Assembly (NCBI GenBank): GCA_002118135.1
Contig: BDIU01000283.1
Location: 124,001 to 188,000 of the forward strand
Length of the DNA: 64,000 bases
Reading direction: 5' to 3'
From: Trebouxia sp. TZW2008
Lineage: Eukaryota; Chlorophyta; Trebouxiophyceae; Trebouxiales; Trebouxiaceae
This document shows positions 45,201 to 57,400 of this stretch, in pieces (position 1 is the first letter of the stretch; each line of letters starts with the position of its first letter). The notes beneath the pieces were generated by a model, which did not search any database, was not told where the DNA came from, and saw only the letters and a program-made list of their open reading frames with translations. The position numbers and the translations under genes are program-made.

Positions 45201-47060
45201 AGAGGGCTGCTTCTGGGTTGCAGTGACCTAAGGCAAATGATGCCCTTTGCTTAGCATGGATCAGGTCTCAGGCGCTCCATGTGAAATTACGGCAAACTTT
45301 GTGTCACTGCAGGTACATGTATGAGCGTTGGGAAGGGCTGGCTCTGGGGTGCAGTGACCCAAAGCTCACGCGCCTTCCCTCTGCCTCAGAACGAATCAGA
45401 TCTCAGGCACCCTCTGTCAAGATGCAGCAAACTCTGTGTGAATGCAGGTATATGTGTGAGCACAGGGAAGGGCTGGTTCTGGGATGCAGTCACCTAAAGC
45501 TGAGATGTATCTGATCACTACTTTATTGTTGCTGCAAGAACAACATGTGAGCACCTTGCATATGTCCTGCTGCAGGTACATGTATGAGCACAGAGGAGGG
45601 CTGGTTCTGGGCTGCGGCGACCCAAAGCAGATGGGCCTTCCCTTTGCTTCAGAGTGGATCAGGTCCCAGGGGCATTATGTAAAGACAGCGGTGGGCGCAG
45701 CTGTGGGAGCAGGTGGCATTGCCAAGATTCACCAGGTGAGAAACCTTTTGACAAATAGTGAACAGTTGTTTGGACCTGCTCTCTGCTCAAATTTGAGTCA
45801 CGCTCAAGATTGATGGTGCAGACAAGGCCAATGAGACTGAGCTGCCATTCTCAGTCAGCTGGCAATGCTTTTGATCAGTAGTGAACAGACGTTTGTAGAA
45901 TGCTCTGTGCTCTGATTTGAGTCAGTCTCAAAATCGATACTGCAGACAAGGCCAAAAGACTTAGCTGCGAGTCTCAGTCAATTGAGAATGCTGTTGACAA
46001 GGAGTGAACGTTTGTTTAGAAAATGCTCTCTGCTCTGTTCTGAGGTAGGCTCAAAGTTGATAGTGCAGACATGGCCACCCAAACTGGACTGCTGCCCTTA
46101 GTCAACAGATAGTCAAGACACAATGACTATTACTCTCTGACGATATGACTAAGTCTGAGTAATGACTAATGACTGATGGGCTCATCAATGCAGGACGCCA
46201 ACAGAAGCCTGCAGACTGGGGAGTTGACTAAGGATGGCGTCAAAGCATATGTGGACTCCAAGCAGGGCCAGATTCTGCAGCACTTGTGGAAAATCAATGT
46301 TGCAGACATTGAGAAGACTCTGACCAAGGTTGTTGACAAGGTGGGAATTTACTGACGGCTTTGCTTGCATGCATGATTGTACACCGGCTTCACAGAGTGT
46401 TGAACGTTGGCCCACTGCATGAATAAGACCACTGACCGGCAATGCTCTGAATGTCAAGCACTGCGCAGTCAATGATGCCTGCACGTGCACACTGCTGAAT
46501 GCTGCATGCATTCGGCATGCATTCCATGTCATCGCCCGGCAGATCAGGTCAATGGATGAGGTCAATGCTGGACTTTGCCGCAAAAGCAGCACAAGCACAA
46601 AATTGAAGGTCTTGCCTGAGCTTTCTGGAACAGAAACCAATGTTTTTGCAGCACCTCAAGCTGTTCATTACGCCCATGTGCAGCATTTGTCAAACACCAA
46701 CGTTGTGTGTTTGCATGGCCACCTTTTGTCTGTCAGTCCTCAAGACAGCAAAGCAGCAAGTGACTGCGTTGTGTGTCACCTGTCGTTATACATGAACTCT
46801 GGTGAATGATGTAAATGATGCATAACCAGGCAGTGCAGCTGTTGCCCACAATCAGTGATGTCACAATTGATGTGCAGGTGTTACATGACCCGGAAGTACC
46901 GAAGAAGCAGCTGTACGCCAGAGCCAGAGCAGTGCAAGGTCTTGGTTCCATCTTTGGTGGTGTTGCAAAATCTATTGATGCAGAGCCTGTGACTCCAGAA
47001 GTCATTCACGAGCCAAAATTCTATCCCAACCCCAAGAGCCCATTCCCTCAGCCCTCTTAG
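42281..47060 (+). CDS. DnaJ-domain protein with C-terminal X domain
   Basis: Seven exons join in phase: 42281-42376, 42446-42546, 42706-42895, 43676-43824, 45576-45735, 46194-46340, 46878-47060 (341 residues). The J domain fills residues 4-68, with helix I LYEELDV, the HPD motif at 34-36 directly after the first intron, and helix [22 protein letters not shown] domains stimulate Hsp70 ATPase. The rest matches the DnaJ-X architecture of CAJ1/DJP1-like co-chaperones: a segment starting [20 protein letters not shown], a charged region ([19 protein letters not shown]), then [20 protein letters not shown] and a C-terminal Pro-rich tail. There is no Gly/Phe region or zinc finger, so it is a class C-like J protein. 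No signal or membrane segment is seen; cytosol is likely. The stop is TAG. Confidence 0.88.
43268..43525 (+). repeat. Two extra copies of the 5' edge of DnaJ-X exon 4
   Basis: The exon 4 start (GACCGGGAGAGTAAGCTGGT at 43676) recurs near 43466 (GACAGAGAGAACAAGCTGAT after TTACAG) and 43273 (GAAAGAGGGAATAAGCTGGT). The spacing is about 193-210 bp. The 43466 copy keeps an acceptor and an open frame ([20 protein letters not shown]) and could be an alternative or extra exon. Confidence 0.85.
43940..44120 (+). repeat. Two extra copies of the 3' edge of DnaJ-X exon 4
   Basis: AAGACTTTTCTGTGACTCAT with TGGGTGAGT (about 43948) and AAGACTTTCCTGCGACTCAT with TGGGTAAGT (about 44090) copy the exon 4 end and donor (43803-43830). 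The period is about 142 bp. Both copies keep a good donor sequence. Confidence 0.9.
44321..45090. other. Rest of DnaJ-X intron 4
   Basis: A plus-strand segment (about 44390-44460) reads [16 protein letters not shown], reminiscent of the zinc-binding tail of plant retrotransposon reverse transcriptases. It is too short to call. The remainder shows nothing recognisable. Confidence 0.3.
45091..45500 (+). repeat. Four extra copies of the 5' edge of DnaJ-X exon 5
   Basis: The exon 5 start GTACATGTATGAGCACAGAG after CTGCAG (45576) recurs near 45096, 45182, 45313 and 45448 with spacings of about 86-135 bp. Copies at 45313 and 45448 keep a CAG acceptor and the GGCTGGCTCTGG part. That makes five versions in all, the last of which runs into the full exon. 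Confidence 0.9.
45745..46085 (+). repeat. Threefold intron repeat, period about 122 bp
   Basis: A block like TAGTGAACAG-TTGTTTGG, then GTCACGCTCAAGATTGATGG and TGCAGACAAGGCCAA, recurs near 45757, 45880 and 46002 inside DnaJ-X intron 5. It does not contain exon sequence, so not every intron repeat here is exon-derived. Confidence 0.75.
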
Positions 47061-48127
47061 ACACATTACTCACTGCAAGGTAGCCCTGTTGCAGACAAGA
47101 AAGAAAGAAGGGCAAGGGGAATTTGTATGCTGCTCGGCGTCGCAACATTGCTGTATGCATCAGGTCTGTTGTCACTGTGTCAGTGCAGCTTAGCTGTGTT
47201 GACAGAGACTTTGGTAATTTCCTGTAGAAAGTTGCAAATGGCTTTGGTCCAGCTGCCCATGGCATCTTGCGCAACATTTTCAGGTGTACATTACTGCAGT
47301 GCTGGTTTTGGTTCAAACATTCAAGTATCACTTTGATAGCTTTAGACAAGGTTCAAGACGTTGTGACATGCACAGGGCTTTTTGTTGACCTATGAGAGTT
47401 TGTACCACTATGGCTTGCTCATGGCCCATACTTTACAGAGGGAGTGCTTGCATTATGCTGTCTACTTGGATTGTCTGAGCCAAAGACATTGATCCATTGA
47501 CATCCTCAAGCCCTGAACAGTTTCACCTCGCTCAAGCTGTGTAACATCTTGCTGATGAGATACCAGTGCTTCAAGGCTTGAATTGTGCTTCTGTTGAGCA
47601 AGCTGATGGCAGTCAATGTCATATTCATTGTAACTGGGCGCATGAAAAGGGGTTGCTAGCTACGTGTCAGAGAGCCAATTAAGCTGCCCTGTAACATTCA
47701 TCACTACAGCATTCAATTAGCTGCGGCAGTCATCTGAGCTCAGTAAATCTCATGTGACCTAGGATCACCTGTTATTCAACAATGCACAAGTTGCATATTC
47801 ACCGGTCAGCGACTGGCAACACGATGCACAATGGCCTGGTGCTGCAAACCATCTGGGCCAGAGGCTCTGGCTGATCCTTAATTGGACGCTTTTCAACATG
47901 TTCCCCTTAGGAATCCCCTAGCACAGCACAGCATAGCATAGCATGGCCCGGCATAGGCTATGCCGCATAGCACAGAGCATCAGTTTAGTCCCATCCTGTG
48001 TCAGCGTTGCAGCATGACTTGCATGTCGCCATTGCACCTTGATGAAAATGAGACTCGCAGAACCCTGCTGATCGCAAGTTGGCTCGGCCCTTTTTGCTGA
48101 ACTTACTCACAACCAAGCGTGAACACC
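47061..48127. other. Intergenic stretch with an AGCATAGC-type tract
   Basis: It includes the DnaJ-X 3' untranslated region. 47930-47975 is a run of AGCACAGC/AGCATAGC units containing the palindrome GCATAGGCTATGC. No gene is recognised. Confidence 0.45.
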
Positions 48128-50091
48128 ATGCCTGGACCTGCCACCGAAAAGTCTTTGGCCAAGCACGCACAATTTCTGCTGCTTGGTGAACGCGTAACCG
48201 TGGTCCCTTTGACGCAACAACTCGCTGCTACCCTTGTCACTGCGTCCAAAGCGTTTTAAGGTCAGCTGCAAAGCTGGGCCGACAAACCTCCCACGGCAGA
48301 GTACACCGGGTTTCAGCAGTTTCCTGGGAGAAGGAGGGCTGACTTCCGCCTGAATTACAGCACTCGGACGCGCATTGGGGTGCTCCAACCAATGGCTGAA
48401 CAGGCAAGTCTTGCTTGCTTAGGCAGCTGCAAGCAGTGATGACAGGTGACTGCTTGGGCATCAGGCAATGAGTTGCATAGTTTGAAGGAAAGGTTGTCTT
48501 TTGCCAAGGTGGTACAAGCGTATGACGTTCTGGCTTGCTCATCCTTGAGACAGCTAGCCCTCAAGCTCCATTTGCCACTCACAGCATTTGATCCACTTCT
48601 ACAAGCTGAGCAGAGCGCTGCTGCCGCCTCTAGCCTTGAGGCTATACAGTATATGGGAGCTGCAGAATAGCCTTCACCAGCTGTGAGTGGCTGTGAAGCC
48701 CATGTGGACAAAGGCCTGCTAACATGCATCTTTGCTGATTCGCCACGAGGGCTTCAGGTGATGCGGCATGCGCAAAAGCTGTCCTATGTCATGCCAGCTG
48801 TGCAGTATTTGCATCAAAGAACTGCTGCACAAGTACGTGTCACTCACAGTAGTCTCTTGACATAGAGCCCCTTGATGAAAGGACAGTCTTGTTGTAACAA
48901 CAATGCGGCTGGGGTCCAATCACTATGGTCTGACTGCATTGGTACTTCTAAGTAAGGGCATTTTGATGTAAGGGCATTTTGACGTAAGGGCAATTCACGT
49001 AGGAACAAGAGCAGCTGTTGCATCACGATTTACTGTATAACTTTTTGGCTTGCTGTGTTCAGGTCCAGACGGACAGACAATGGCAGTCTGTGTTAAATTC
49101 TGCAGGGCATGTAGCTATCCTGCCAGGTTACACCTTGGAGCGTGCCTCCTGTGGGCTAATAGAAGCCACAACACACAGAGCGGTACGTACGCTAATGTCA
49201 CTTGTGTGCGCAAAGGCCACACTCCCCCCTTTCAGCCCATCTAGCAATGTGTGTCTTGTGCATTAGGTGTGCAACATTTGCTGCGTCTGCACATTTGGCT
49301 TGCCCATGTTGTCAGCTTGCAGTGTGTTGCGAAGCAATGCTCACAAAGTGCAACGATGGTCTTCAGCACCCTCATGTTGGCCACGCTTTCAGTCTGTAGA
49401 CTCAAGTGCAGCACAAACATTGCATGACCAGCTGTTCCTGCTTGCAGGTCATGCGACCTCAAGATACGTTATGCACAGCTTTGGTCTACAAGCTGCGGGC
49501 TTCAGACAATGCTGTGCTCAATCTGTATGCTGCATTGCAGCAGCACTACCCAGGCATCCCTCTCAGGTCTACCTGTCAGCTTTCTTGCCTGACATTGCAG
49601 CACACGTCAACATGACTGTCATGCAAGTTCCCTTGCCGAGTGGTGTCCAGACTACAAGGCAATTGCAACACTTTGAGTTTGCATCAAGCATTTGTGCCCG
49701 CTTCCACAAACCTCACACAAGTGTTAAATTTTGAATGCTGCTTTCAGAAGCACAGCACTTGAACAGCGACTGCCACCTAGTCAGCTGTAAGTCTGGTTCT
49801 CTTTGTCAATCTGAATGGTTGACATTTGCTCGTGGGTTGCAAGGCCCCATTGCTGTGAGTGAGCCTATGCACTTCTTTGATCTCACCCATGCATCAGTCC
49901 ATGACCCAGAAAAGGCTGGAAGGATTGAGCCTGCCCTCCATGACAGACCGTCTAAGAGGCTCAAGGTTGAACAGGATGGCGCAAGGCCACATGCTGCTGC
50001 TATGCCACAGCTGACAATCCAGCCTGATCAGCAAAAGAAGGTGCAGCTTGAGTCTTCTGGGTTTGCTGTGCATGTCAAGAAAACCTTCTAG
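48128..50091 (+). CDS. 2-oxoglutarate/Fe(II) oxygenase-like protein, possibly broken
   Basis: Exons 48128-48185, 48261-48403, 48446-48832, 49063-49182 and 49448-49566 join in phase. A final coding stretch lies at about 49834-50091 (joint unresolved). The double-stranded beta-helix motifs are present: HVDKGLLTCIFADSPRGLQV gives His-X-Asp, and GHVAILPGYTLER followed by EATTHRA gives the distal His. Then VMRPQDTLCTALVYKLRA takes the place of the usual Arg-X-Ser strand. These bind iron and 2-oxoglutarate in the isopenicillin-N-synthase-like family. The N-terminal part has PPTAEYTGFQQFPGRRRADF. In exon 3 a TAG at 48668-48670 sits in frame between two conserved halves (AIQYMGAAE and PSPAVSGCEAHVDKG), so this copy may be a pseudogene. 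Intron 2 starts GCAAGT. The C-terminal stretch has a basic SKRLKVE, possibly nuclear. The substrate is unknown. Confidence 0.65.
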
Positions 50092-50335
50092 TGCATGCTC
50101 TTGATCCTCAGTGCAGGATTTATGCACACTTGAGCAGCTTGCGCCCCTACAGAACAGCAACAACCACCTACCATCATCACGCCAGCTTCACGGTCACCGC
50201 TAAAACATCGTGGTCATTGTGCATTGCATTCTGCCACAATCTGTCACTATGCAGAACATAAGGTCCCTCTCACCTTTTTGAAGCGTTGCAATGTCAACTT
50301 GACAACGTGTGTTAGACAGCATGTGTTAGTCACTA

Positions 50336-50599
50336 GTGGCATCATGCAAAATTGCAGGCTCAGGCAGCCATCTATATCATTGTGAGACCACAAGAGGGGG
50401 CTGTGAATGCTTCAAACTCTTCCCCCATACGCTAGTGCACAAGATAGTTTTTGCCCATACAAAGATGAAGGCTGTGCAACCCATGGATCTAGTGTGTCTA
50501 TGTGACGGGCGAAGATTGGCTTCACAGAAGACAGTGCAGTTGAATGGTCTTGAAGATGGTGATGTCATTGATTGCATCATCCCGCCAAGTGGAGATTGA
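50336..50599 (+). CDS. SUMO/ubiquitin-like domain exon
   Basis: The frame ending at TGA 50597-50599 reads ECFKLFPHTLVHKIVFAHTK, then LVCLCDGRRLASQKTVQLNG and LEDGDVIDCIIPPSGD. The order (hydrophobic strand, helix, F/C.DG.R, T...L.leDgDvId) is that of SUMO and Rad60 SUMO-like domains. A C-terminal GG for conjugation is absent; it ends SGD. It may be the last exon of the preceding oxygenase gene, or of an independent small gene starting at the ATG at 50343. The exact acceptor could not be fixed. A SUMO-like fold used for binding rather than conjugation is more likely. Confidence 0.6.
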   Translation: MASCKIAGSGSHLYHCETTRGGCECFKLFPHTLVHKIVFAHTKMKAVQPMDLVCLCDGRRLASQKTVQLNGLEDGDVIDCIIPPSGD

Positions 50600-51468
50600 C
50601 TCAAAAGTCAACAGGCCAGCCTCAGACGGCTGCAATTGCGCGTGATGGCGTTTGACAAGCATCGCTTACATGTACCCTGACTGGCCATCCTTGCATTTGT
50701 AGCCCAATTGTTGTTGTTTGGGGTGCAAGCAGTACACCAGAGCCTGCCAAGTAAAGGCAATCCTTGTTCTGCTGTGAAGATCTTTGCATGTGAACGCATG
50801 TGACATCAAGTCCACTGAGCTCAAATTTCATTAGTTTGCTGCAGCCTTCCTACCATTGTCATTTTATTTGCAATTTTGGCCAGTGCTGAAGCCAATATCG
50901 CCAGTGCCGTGGATTGCATTGGCAAATTTAGTCAGCAGACTGACAAGTATGCTGCTGTGTGCAACGGGCTTGTCAAGATATGTCTGCATCAGTTATAGTT
51001 TGGGTCATCAAGTCGTCTGACAGGATATAGCAGTCTGAAGTGCTGCCAGAATTGTCAATGCTCATTGAGATTTTGTTGAGCTAACAGAAGTGTCAATGAA
51101 GAATTGTGGATTTGGCAGACATCATAGTTGCATCTGTGCAGCAAACAAAGCTCGTCCACTTAGAAGATATGCAGGCCAATGCATTGATGCTCGATCAACC
51201 AGTTAGATGAAGGCAAGGGAGGGCTCACTCAGTGCTGTACAGCAGCACGTCATTGAAACCAGGAAGCATTGGCCTCTAAGAAGCTGGAACGGCACGTAAA
51301 GTAGCAATCGGGCAGGCAAACAAACTCAGCCCGCTGGAATTTGCGCTTATCTCGGCTGGCTTGGCACAGTATTTGTCAGTCCTGATCGGCATCAGCGCAG
51401 CCTTCTGCACGCGTTGATTTGAAGCTACACCTCGCAAAGATCTGACTGATCTTGACCCGATCACCGTT
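50600..51468. other. Spacer upstream of the coiled-coil gene
   Basis: No gene recognised. The promoter of the large coiled-coil gene should lie at its right end. Confidence 0.4.
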
Positions 51469-54400
51469 ATGATTTCGGCCAGTGGCAGTCAAGCCATCAG
51501 CGCTGGTAAGAGCGGGCTGATGGACATGCTGGCAGGGGGCCATGTGGACGAGGCGACTTTCAGGCAGGCAATCGAGCTTCTGCGAGCTGAAGACTGGGAG
51601 GCACTCAGGCTGCTACTGGCAGGTCCGTTCTTCTGTTTGCATGAAGGTTGTGCTTGATGCTGTGAAGAGCATGAAGTAGGGAGGATTGAAGAGAAAACCT
51701 CTTGAAATGCACACTGTTTGACGTCAGCTCAAGGCAAGCTTGCTCTGCTCTGCCAGGAGTACCAGGAAGTCAGAAAGTACCCCTGCCACAGAGACCAAGC
51801 CCCTCTTTGCCTCGCGGTCAAAAGCTTGACACTATGCCAGACTCTTCTCAGGTGTGCACCCCTCTCCAAAACTGCATCTCATACAAGATGTCAACCTTGC
51901 ATCTTCTGTGCTGGGCCTGTTTGACAATGTCAGGACCCTGAACAACTACATCAGCGGCAAACTTAGGCCTCCTGGCCCTGCAGGTAAAGACGGTCTTGCA
52001 GCAGCAGCAAAACAACAGCAAACAGCACAGACTGTCAGAGCCTCAGGTGGCAAATAAGAAGCCAAAGCTCACTTCTGAGCCTTCCAAACCCAGATCTCAG
52101 TCTTTGACCAAGAGAGCCTCGCTCCCAAAGACAGACACAGCCTCTCAGACTCAACCTGATAGTCAGCCGCGCCAGGTTGGGCAGTATGACAGGCCGTGGA
52201 GAGCTTTCATGAAGCCAGCAAATGCTGATAAGGCTCAAGATGAGGCAAAGCAAGGAGCAGCAAGTCAGCCAGCAAAGAAGGAGGTTAAGCCAGCTGCCAG
52301 GGCCAAGGTAAATTGTCATCGTGCGCATGCGAGCAGCAGAACTATCCCGTAATGGCAGTACTGAAACATTGTCTGCGTCATTGCACACAAATAAGGCATT
52401 GCATTCAGTACTGCAAACAACTGGTTCAGACAGGATCTGATGCAAAGGAACCTTTACGTAGCTTACAGCAAGTCGAACCTCTCACAGAAAGCACTGACAT
52501 GCTTTGCATTGCATGTGTGTGTCCCCGCTGCAAGCGTGCCTCTCAGCTGAGCGTATTACCAGAACTGCCCAGATTGCAAGCTGAATCTTGCAAAGGGATT
52601 CACCTTGTGCTATGTACACAGCTTCATGTCTCTCATCTCAAATGTGTGCCTCACATAGATATGCACACAAGTGTTCATCGGCATGCTGTGCAGACACAGG
52701 CTTGGATGAGCAAACACAGGCGGGAAGTGTCAAGAAAGGTCAAGCAAGAGAAGGAAAGGCAGTTGGAGCCACTGCAGAGGCGCACTACTGCGCGTCAGCA
52801 AGCTGCACAACAAGAGATCGCTCAGGTCTGCGCTCACCATCATGTTCACGATCATGGCCATTGTCATCGCCATCACCACATGACACTGTCATATCCTGTG
52901 TAGATGAGGAGGGCATTCAATGCTGCATATGCAGTGCTGAAACTTGCAAAAGGAAAGCAAAGGCAAAGAGCAAGTGACAAGTCTGCTTCTGCACTCAGGC
53001 AATTGGGGTTACTTACTTATACAGCGCTTTTGCTCTTACAGAGAAGCTGGAGTACGTGAATCTAAAGGGCTTCCGCACTTGGAAAACTGAGAGCCTGAAC
53101 ACAAGCGGCAATGTAAACGGGTGAAACTGCTTTTGCAGGCCAGGAGCAGGGGTCCAGCGCCTTTGAGGGATGAGCTAAGGCCAGACTGGGCTGGCGCCCC
53201 GCCTCAACCACCCAAGGTACCCCCCTTCTCTTTGGATGAGAAAGTTTGTGTTTGTTGCCAGCAGGCTTGCAAGCTAGGTGGCAGCTTTGACCCAGCCCTT
53301 GATTTCTCTGGTCCCTGTCACTGTGCATGTAGACGTTACAAACCCCGCAAGTGCTTGCTTGCTCAAGTGTGGCCAGCATAAAGTCAGCTTGCTAACACAC
53401 ACAGATGTGGAGGCGCACCGCACACCTGGTATCAGCTTTGCAAGAAAGTGTTGGCTTGCATGTATTTGCCGGGTCACAATCAGACAGCATCAGCGTGCCA
53501 ACTTGGTGGTGGCTCATTGAAACAGGATGAGCTTCACAACATATGGCAGGCTTGATGTTTATCATGTGGTTGCAGGGCTGCAATACAGATAGAGTAGCAT
53601 TGGCAGCTACACTGCTAGCGCGTCAGCTGGAGTCACAGCAGCTAACAGGCCTTGCACAGCCTGCCCAGGATGCGCTGGGACAAAGCCCAGCCCAGCACAA
53701 CTCAAATTCGCACACGCATGACAGAGTGGGGCCAGATGCAGCACAGGTGTTTGAACCCAGCCCTACTTTGCCTGCTGAGGTCAGCACTGAGCTGATGTGG
53801 CAGTCTGATGAGCAACCATTGCCTGTTCAGCTAGATTCAAACTCACGCACAAACAACAGCCGAGGGTCAGATGCAGCACAAAATTCTGAACCCAGCCATG
53901 CTTTGCCTGCTGAGGTCAGTGGTGAGCTGATGTGGCAAGCAGATGAGTCAGCATTCCCCACACAGCTGGACTCAGACTGTTCTGCACAAGAGGGACAGCC
54001 AATTGACCCAGCAGAGCCTTCTCAGACCAGGCATGCTTTGCCTGCTGAGCTTAGCACGGAGCTCACATGGCAGCCTGACGAGCAGTCAATCACTGCCCAG
54101 CTGGACTCAGACTTCTCTTCTGCCAATGGAGGAGGTAATTTGAAAGGCGCAGAGGCGCCCACAATGGAGCCCATTCAGCAGCACAAATCACGTGCTGAGC
54201 ATACTGTTCTGCCAATTCCTGAGACATCAGGCGGTGCTGCCAGCTCTCCAAAGCGTTTTGAACAGCCTGTAGCAAACACACAGCCTCTGCAACTGTCACA
54301 GAAGGACAGAGAGGAGCATTCTGCTGCCCAATCAACAGCATACCCTGACTCCACGGCAGGCATTGGTGCTGCTCCACACATGGAAGATCAGCCTTTTGAA

Positions 54401-57400
54401 GTCAGGGAGGGACAGCTGAGCCAAACCAGGCCGGATACAGCGCAGCAGTCTGCGACCAGCCCTTCTGATGCAGGTCACCCGGATGATGATGCCACTGCAG
54501 AACAACTACAGCAGCCTTCTGTTGTTTTGACAGCAGACAGCAGTGAAGATGATGTCAGCAGTTCTCAGATAGCCAAGGCAAGTTTCGCTAGCAGCCCTGA
54601 CACGGGCAAGGCGAGCCATGCCAGCAGCCCTGACAGGAGCAGGACTGACCAGCAGCTGAAGTTGCCTGTGGCTGGTCAAAGGGAGGAGCCACCTGTGGCT
54701 GTGGCGCAGGTCATGCCTGGTGTGCAAGGTCAGCACTGTGAGCTGATTAGGCTGCCCAATCATGCTCAAGCTGCTGCACCACCCAATCTTGTACAAGCCT
54801 CAGCAGCTTGTAGCAACAGGTCATGTCACAGTGATTGTTGTGCTATCAGCACTTCCACCACGCCCTTGAGCATGATATGCATAGACAGACATATAGTTTA
54901 GACATACACCGGCATTCATCATCACTGAAACATGTTGCAGATTGGGTTGTTTGTCATTACAGTTCCCCTTGTGCTATTCTGCATGGCACCCATGCGTGCT
55001 TGGTGTCCATTGAGCGTGCACGACAAATAAGATGACTAGCATGTGACCACTCATGCCTGGAATGCGCAGGCCACACTTTGTCACCAGCTGGGCTGTATCC
55101 GTTGATGCTGAATGCTGCCTCCTGGGGTTGCAACCAGCTTCACCGCTACAGCGCCTGCCCCTAGTCAGCATATGCAACTGTCTTATTGGCACGCATGCAC
55201 AACCTGCTTGTCAGCACGCCTGACAAAGGGCTTGACTGAAATGTGACGCATGATGCCTCAAATGCGCAGGCACAAAGATGTCACAGCACTTATCGTCAGC
55301 TGGGCTATATCCTGTGACGCTGATGCTGCCTCCTGGGGTTGCAACCAGCTTGACCATCACAGCTCCTGCCCCTGAACAGCAACTGAGGCAGGGCCATGCA
55401 GCCAGGCAGGGGCAGGCTCCTGACAGCCCTCAGGTGAGCAACATGCCTATGAAGCAAACAAACAAGCAAGCACAACAACAAGAGTGGCAGATGACATATT
55501 AGTGCATCATCACAGCGCGTGGCTATGGTCAGCAGCAAAGGCAAGGCCATGCAGCCTGGTGCAGGGGCCAATTGCAACAGTGCAGCTTGACTTATCATGG
55601 TGTCAATGCGCATACTGCAAGACTGCTGGTGTTACTTTCATCACTTATTTGAGTCCATGAAGTTGAGACATCTGATGAGCACAGCCCAATCATTGATGAA
55701 TTGCCTTTTTGTTATAGGCTCAAAGAGTGAGCACCGCTCACATGTCAGTGATACAGCCATTCTGCAAATGCTGCTGTATCAGTTTGGTGCGCTGTCATAG
55801 ATGCACATGCTAGCTTTGTTTTGCCTTGAGTAAGCTTCATGTACTGAGGAACCAGCAGCTATGTGGTGATCATTTGCTGTGGTATGCAGTGTATGCTGGC
55901 TGTTGACAACAGAGTCCAGAGGCAGAGAGTAGTGATGCAGCAGCTGGCAGACATGCGCCAGTCTGCTTCTTCTCTGCGTGAGCGTGTGGCAAAGCTGAGC
56001 GGTGATGTGCACCCTAGAATGCTCAGTCAGGTAGGCTCAATTCTATTCTGTGCATACAGTTGTGGTGTGCCTGAAGTGCACTGTCTCTATCTTGCAGTAT
56101 TCCCAAGCTTCAGACAACCAAGTAGTTGCAAGTAGTGCTCTTTTGTCACAGCACTGACCATACTGTGACAAGCCAAACTCCAGTCTACAGAGTTGAAGCC
56201 TGCACAACAGTCTCACTTCCAGCATGTACCACATATGCATGCGCAGTGTACTTACACAAGACCATGCAATGCATCACTCGAAATGGTGATGTATATTTGC
56301 AACGCTGCACTTTTTGATGCTCTGAAGCCAAGCACCTGTTCAAAGATGTAACTTTGATGCTCTTTTAATGAGTGTTCAACTGACAAGCACAATCTGTAAT
56401 GCAGAGGCGCAGTCAAAGCAACAGCCCAGTCAAGTTCCTGCAGGGCTCGCCCACAGGCTCAGACAGACCCTTTGCCCTCCTGAGACCCCCATCCAGATCC
56501 CCCTCCCCCGCCCAAGCCTCCCCTATCCCTCCTTACCACCCCTCCCATCCTAGGGCCTCCCCTGATGGGTCAGAGCGTAACATTGCCCGGCCTATGTTGC
56601 TGGACAGAGGAGCCAGCCCAAATGACAGCTCTGATGTCAGAAGAGTCCTGGCTCCAAGCTTAGTAGACAAGGCATGCAGTCCAATGCCTGAGGGCCTTTC
56701 TGGGCAACTGCCCCTGCCTGACATCCTGGCGGCAGTCAGGCAGCAGCTGCTGGAGCCTTGGGCTGCCCAGCAGCTTCTCCAGGCGCAGACTCAGCCCGCA
56801 GCCAACATTCATCTGCCAGCGCCTGCCTCAGAAGCTGTCACAGAAGCTGCTGTGGAAGCTGGAGATGAGATAGCCGCTGATGAGCAGCAGTTCATGCAGA
56901 TTACATCACAGGCTGAGTCAGGCAAGGAGGCATGGCCTGGCGTCCTATCTGATCACATGCCAGCTCAGGAGTCAGTAGCAGTCAGCAGAAGTGCCATCCC
57001 AGATGCCAGGCAGCTTCAGATGCACGATGATGCTGAGCTTGGCAATCTGCACAGCACAGCAGACCTAGCAGCACACGATGCGTCAGAGTTCAGGAACCTG
57101 AATTCAGCTTTGCTTCAGCAGTCTCAGTCTCTGTCTCAGATTCAGTCTCAGCCTCAGTCTCTGCTTCCTGATGAGCAGTCCAACTCAGAAGGCAGTGCTC
57201 AGATCAGACAAGCTTCTGAAGCTGAAGGGAGCAGATACGATATAAGTGCCCTTCAACTGCCTACAGACCTAGCAGAAGATGTAAGTCAAGTGCTTGAAGC
57301 AGGCAGTAGTGAGGAAAGCAATAGCTCTGATGTGCTTGAGCTTCCAGTATGGGGACCTCATTGGTCTACAATTCAACAGCAGCAGCAACAGCATCAGAGA

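Noticed and set aside
47930..47975. Palindrome GCATAGGCTATGC as a regulatory site
   Set aside because: It sits within a run of AGCATAGC-type repeats that generates such palindromes by chance, far from a start codon.
48128..48670. Reassigned TAA/TAG codons (Gln code), suggested by in-frame TAA at 48257 and TAG at 48668 in the oxygenase gene
   Set aside because: The TAA is removed by a plausible 75-nt GT-AG intron (48186-48260). The coiled-coil gene has well over a hundred Gln codons, all CAA or CAG, in long frames without a single TAA or TAG, which is not expected under such a code.
52820..52885. His-rich stretch (AHHHVHDHGHCHRHHH) resembling a metal-binding segment
   Set aside because: It lies just past a good donor (52825) in a frame that soon ends; probably intron sequence.
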